This document shows positions 61,264 to 64,000 of a DNA stretch of 64,000 bases, piece by piece. Numbering within the stretch: the stretch's first letter is position 1; every line of letters begins with the position of its first letter. The notes beneath the pieces were generated by a model. It was not told the DNA's origin. It did not search any database and was given only the letters and a program-made list of their open reading frames with translations. The stretch is from Rusavskia elegans (taxonomy: Eukaryota; Ascomycota; Lecanoromycetes; Teloschistales; Teloschistaceae): assembly GCA_011316305.1 (NCBI GenBank), contig SAUG01000160.1:1-64000 (forward strand), read 5' to 3'. A program made the position numbers and the translations under genes.

Positions 61264-61717
61264 TAAACTGGCCGTCGGATCGGGTTTCGAACTCGGGTTA
61301 ACTAATCCGACTCGATCCGAATCGGATTAGAAAATTCTATAGTTCGATCCGAATCGAATCTCGGATCGGATTATATAATCTAATCCGATCTAACTAATCT
61401 ACTAAAACTATATATCTTATATAATTCTAGTATAAAAATTATACGAATTATTTAAAAAAAATCTAATTAATTAACTACGCTAGCTAGAAAGATTCTAGTA
61501 GGATTAAATATATTAATTTAATATATTATTTATAATAAAAATTTAAAATAATATATATATAGATTTATTATATATATAGAAAGTTTCGTAAATATCCGGA
61601 TTCGATCTAGATTTAATCCGGATCCGACCGTTTAGCGAGTCGAATCGGTTTAACCCGCTAAAATCGGGTCGGATTTTTAATAGTTCGATAGAAATCCGAT
61701 CCGAAGTAGCTAGTCTA
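61264..61717. mobile_element. hAT derivative (454 bp)
   Basis: TAAACTGGCCGTCGGATCGG... to ...AAGTAGCTAGTCTA; TSDs CTCTTTAG (61256-61263) and CTCTTTAA (61718-61725). Closely related to 26789-27632 (same subtype). Confidence 0.92.
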
Positions 61718-61725
61718 CTCTTTAA

Positions 61726-61914
61726 AATATTTCAGACTATAATCCCGAACTCGATAAAGATTATTATAAATAGACGGCGTATAAAAACGTAGAAAAGAAT
61801 ATATAATTCGATAAACTCTAAAAAAAAATTTATAAAAAAGAAAACGATAGCGAAAAAGACGATAGAAAAATCTATATAGCGTCTATAATAAATTAATATC
61901 TATCTGTTACGTTC
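61726..61914 (+). pseudogene. short Lys-rich coding-like tail of the MULE region
   Basis: Plus strand can be read as a Lys/Ile-rich tail with several stops. Likely the far end of the region interrupted at 61264; no domain seen. Confidence 0.35.
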
Positions 61915-64000
61915 ACGACTCTATAGAGGTTCTCTAGAAAGATTAGTTAGGTAAACGAGTCTAATTATCTATAGCCGCCTATAGCCGCTATAGCCGCCTT
62001 TTCTAATAGGATTTTTAGTAGACGGCTATCTATTAGTCTATACGGCTACTTTTATTATATATATCGCTTATTATTTCTATAGATAGTTTCTTTTATTAGT
62101 TATTAATATAATTATTAAATACGTCTCTACTATTCTCTTCTTAATTACTTTATAATAAAGATACCTTATAATATTATAACCGTACTTCTATAGCTATATA
62201 GAATTAGTTATAATAATATCTACTAGGATTCCCTTATTATTTAGTAATTCGAATTATATATATAGCTATAGCTAGACTTAAATATAACGTTTTCTAATAT
62301 ATAAAGATATTATATTTTAATAATTTATTATATTAATTTATTATTCCGACCTATAGATCGAAGTAATACTATTAATATAGTAATACTAAATATCTATAAA
62401 GGAGATAAAAGATCTTTAAAACTATAGGTTATTTAAATAAATATCTACTTCGTATTATATATAAACCAGTTTCTAAATAAAATAGTTAAAATTCTATTTA
62501 TAATATTATATCTCGAAAAGGCTACTTTTAATTAGATATAGCTCTAAATAGAAGATTATCTTAATAATCCGGAAGAATAAAAAGAAGATAAAATATTATA
62601 GATTTTTTATACTTTCGGTAATCTTATTATAGCTATAAAAAAAGCTTTTAGAAATAATAATAAAGATAAAGTAATAGGTAGAAAACTAATAGTTCTAAAA
62701 TAGTAGAAATCGATAGCTATCTATTATATTTAATTTAAAATAATAGTTTATAAAATAGACTAAGAAGACTCAGTTTTAAAAACCTATTTCTATAAAAGAT
62801 TCTAGATAAAAGTTAAAAAAGCTATAATAGTAATCGAAAAACTAGATTTATTAATAAATTTTATCGAATTTATAATAAAGATTAATATTAGGTAGTATAA
62901 AATATACTTAAATAAATAGGCGCTTAATAAAATAGAATCTATTAAAAGAAAGCCTAAAGAAAACCTAATAGAATTTAATACTACCGAAACTAGAAAATTA
63001 GAAACTAAAATTTATTATTAATATATAAAAATAGGATATTTTAAAAAAAATTATTTAATTAAAGAAGTAATTAAAGTAACTAAATATTTTTTAAAAAAAT
63101 AGAAAAATTATTTAATAAATATATAGTAAAAAGCTAGTTAGCCTATTATAATAATATTTACTCTATCTATCTATCGGATAAAAAAGGAATAGGATATTAT
63201 TTTAAAAAACTAAAGAAAGTATTAAAAATAAAGCCGATAATCGATTTTAAATTATATAAAATTAAAAAATCCTTTATAGTAGCGCTTAAAATTAAAATCG
63301 GAAGTTAATAAATAATAGCTCTCGTAAATAGAAAAGAAAATAATAAAGTTATAAAAGGATACTATAATAAAATTAAAAGATATTTCTATAGATAAATAAT
63401 AAATAATAATAGAATCCTCGATATTAAAATTAAAATAAAATATAGATTAATCGGAATAAAAAGTTTTACTATAATCGAAAATTAAAAAAGTTATATTATT
63501 TTAGAAAACGAATAAAAAGAATCGATTTTAAAAAAAATTAATAGAAAAAAAATACTATCGGTAAAAAAATAGAACTATAAATAATATATTTTCTAGTATA
63601 TAAAAATCTTTTATATAAAAAATTAGATTTTATTTTAATAATAAATTATAAAGAGATTAAAGACTTAGATAAAAAATTTAAAGAAAGCGGAAAAATTTAA
63701 GAAATAAAAATTTAAAAAAAAAATACTATTACTTCTTTTAATAATTTACTAAGAAGTATAATAAAAATAGAAAATTAATATAATAGCTTTAGATAAATTA
63801 TATTAAAAAGATATACTAGAGTATAATTAAAGCTATAGATAAAATTAAATACTATAAATAAAACTTAATAGACTAGAATAAAGAAATATAGGATCTAATA
63901 TTTAATATTTAATCTAAAAATAAAGATTTCAATTAGTATCCGTCTTTATTATTATAGGACGAAATAGTTACTAAGGAATAAAATTTAATAAAACTATTAA
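61915..64000 (+). mobile_element. gag-type LTR element, 5' part (runs out of window)
   Basis: LTR 61915-~62314 starting TGTTACGTTCACGACTC (the TG is kept); left flank CTATC (61910-61914) is the candidate TSD. Internal gag begins after TTTTAATAATTTATTATATTAATTT. The 3' LTR lies outside the window. Confidence 0.88.
62330..64000 (+). pseudogene. Gag relic, clearest copy
   Basis: From ~62446 the frame reads YFVLYINQFLNKIVKILFII, LYLEKATFN, EDYLNNPEE, KILIFYTFGNLIIAIKKAF, NNNKDKVIGRKLIVLK, the capsid-like pattern of Ty3/gypsy Gag. Zinc knuckle at about 63010-63055 as Y-Y-*-Y-I-K-I-G-Y-F-K-K-N-Y (C, C, H, C all TAY). Protease-like position near 63310 reads ALVNRKENN. Partial at the window edge. 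Confidence 0.78.

Larger units (their letters stand above)
52281..61914 (+). mobile_element. MULE (Mutator-like) transposon relic, ends not found
   Basis: Sequence at 52281-52982, 58726-61263 and 61726-61914 becomes continuous when R950-8 and the hAT at 61264-61717 are removed; it encodes a MULE-type transposase. CA/TG are partly retained. TIRs and the 9 bp-type TSD expected of MULEs were not located. It is ended on the right by the LTR element starting at 61915. Confidence 0.6.

Noticed and set aside
1..64000. Fungal mitochondrial or Plasmodium-like AT-rich genome
   Set aside because: CA/TG depletion with CG retained and nested eukaryotic transposons with TSDs fit RIP; no mitochondrial genes, rRNA or intact genes were found.

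Overview
This 64 kb window looks like one AT-rich block of filamentous ascomycete (Pezizomycotina) DNA in which no living gene can be read. CpA and TpG are almost absent, TpA is very abundant, and CpG is kept. That is the signature of repeat-induced point mutation (RIP) acting on CpA. CAA, CAG and TGG codons have become stops and ATG has become ATA, so coding capacity is destroyed although protein families remain recognisable by translating through stops. Genus and species cannot be told from the sequence.

I recognise six kinds of mobile element, assigned by terminal repeats and target-site duplications (TSDs). (1) Ty3/gypsy LTR elements with a ~410 bp LTR (TGTTACGTCC...GACGTTACA before RIP) and 5 bp TSDs. 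Most are ~3.3 kb and carry only a Gag region (plus a conserved reading frame on the opposite strand). One carries protease-RT-RNase H-integrase-chromodomain and no gag. (2) A hAT family with TIR CAGACTGGCC (now mostly TAGACTGGCC) and 8 bp TSDs: one transposase-bearing copy at the left edge and about eighteen deletion derivatives of 135-1200 bp. (3) A tRNA-headed SINE of ~415 bp with a (TA)n tail. (4) A ~950 bp retroposon with an A-rich tail and 10-13 bp TSDs, here called R950, family unknown. (5) One pogo/Fot1-like TIR element, internally deleted. (6) One Mutator-like (MULE) transposase relic.

Layout. 1-3616: hAT transposase copy nested in a second hAT. 3629-9274: Fot1-like element carrying a triple-LTR gag element. 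9275-13206: an older minus-strand gag element that also holds two hATs, a SINE and R950-1. 13207-21888: an old plus-strand gag element holding a hAT, a younger gag element, a truncated R950 and a lightly mutated 1.2 kb island. 21889-24390: R950 pieces. 24391-29206: several hATs, a SINE, and an R950 split by a solo LTR. 29207-50955: one hAT insertion with everything nested inside it, up to six levels deep. 51074-52272: a further hAT. 52281-61914: MULE transposase relic split by R950-8, which is itself split by three hATs and a gag element. 61915-64000: start of another gag element.

Taken together, the window is a layered record of transposition. The nesting fixes relative insertion order, and most mismatches between paired TSDs are C/T or G/A changes, as RIP would produce. 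Short insertions (about 135-225 bp) retain many CA/TG dinucleotides while long ones are saturated, which fits a length threshold for RIP. The most unusual biological suggestion is a split LTR family in which gag and pol travel in separate elements that share one LTR.
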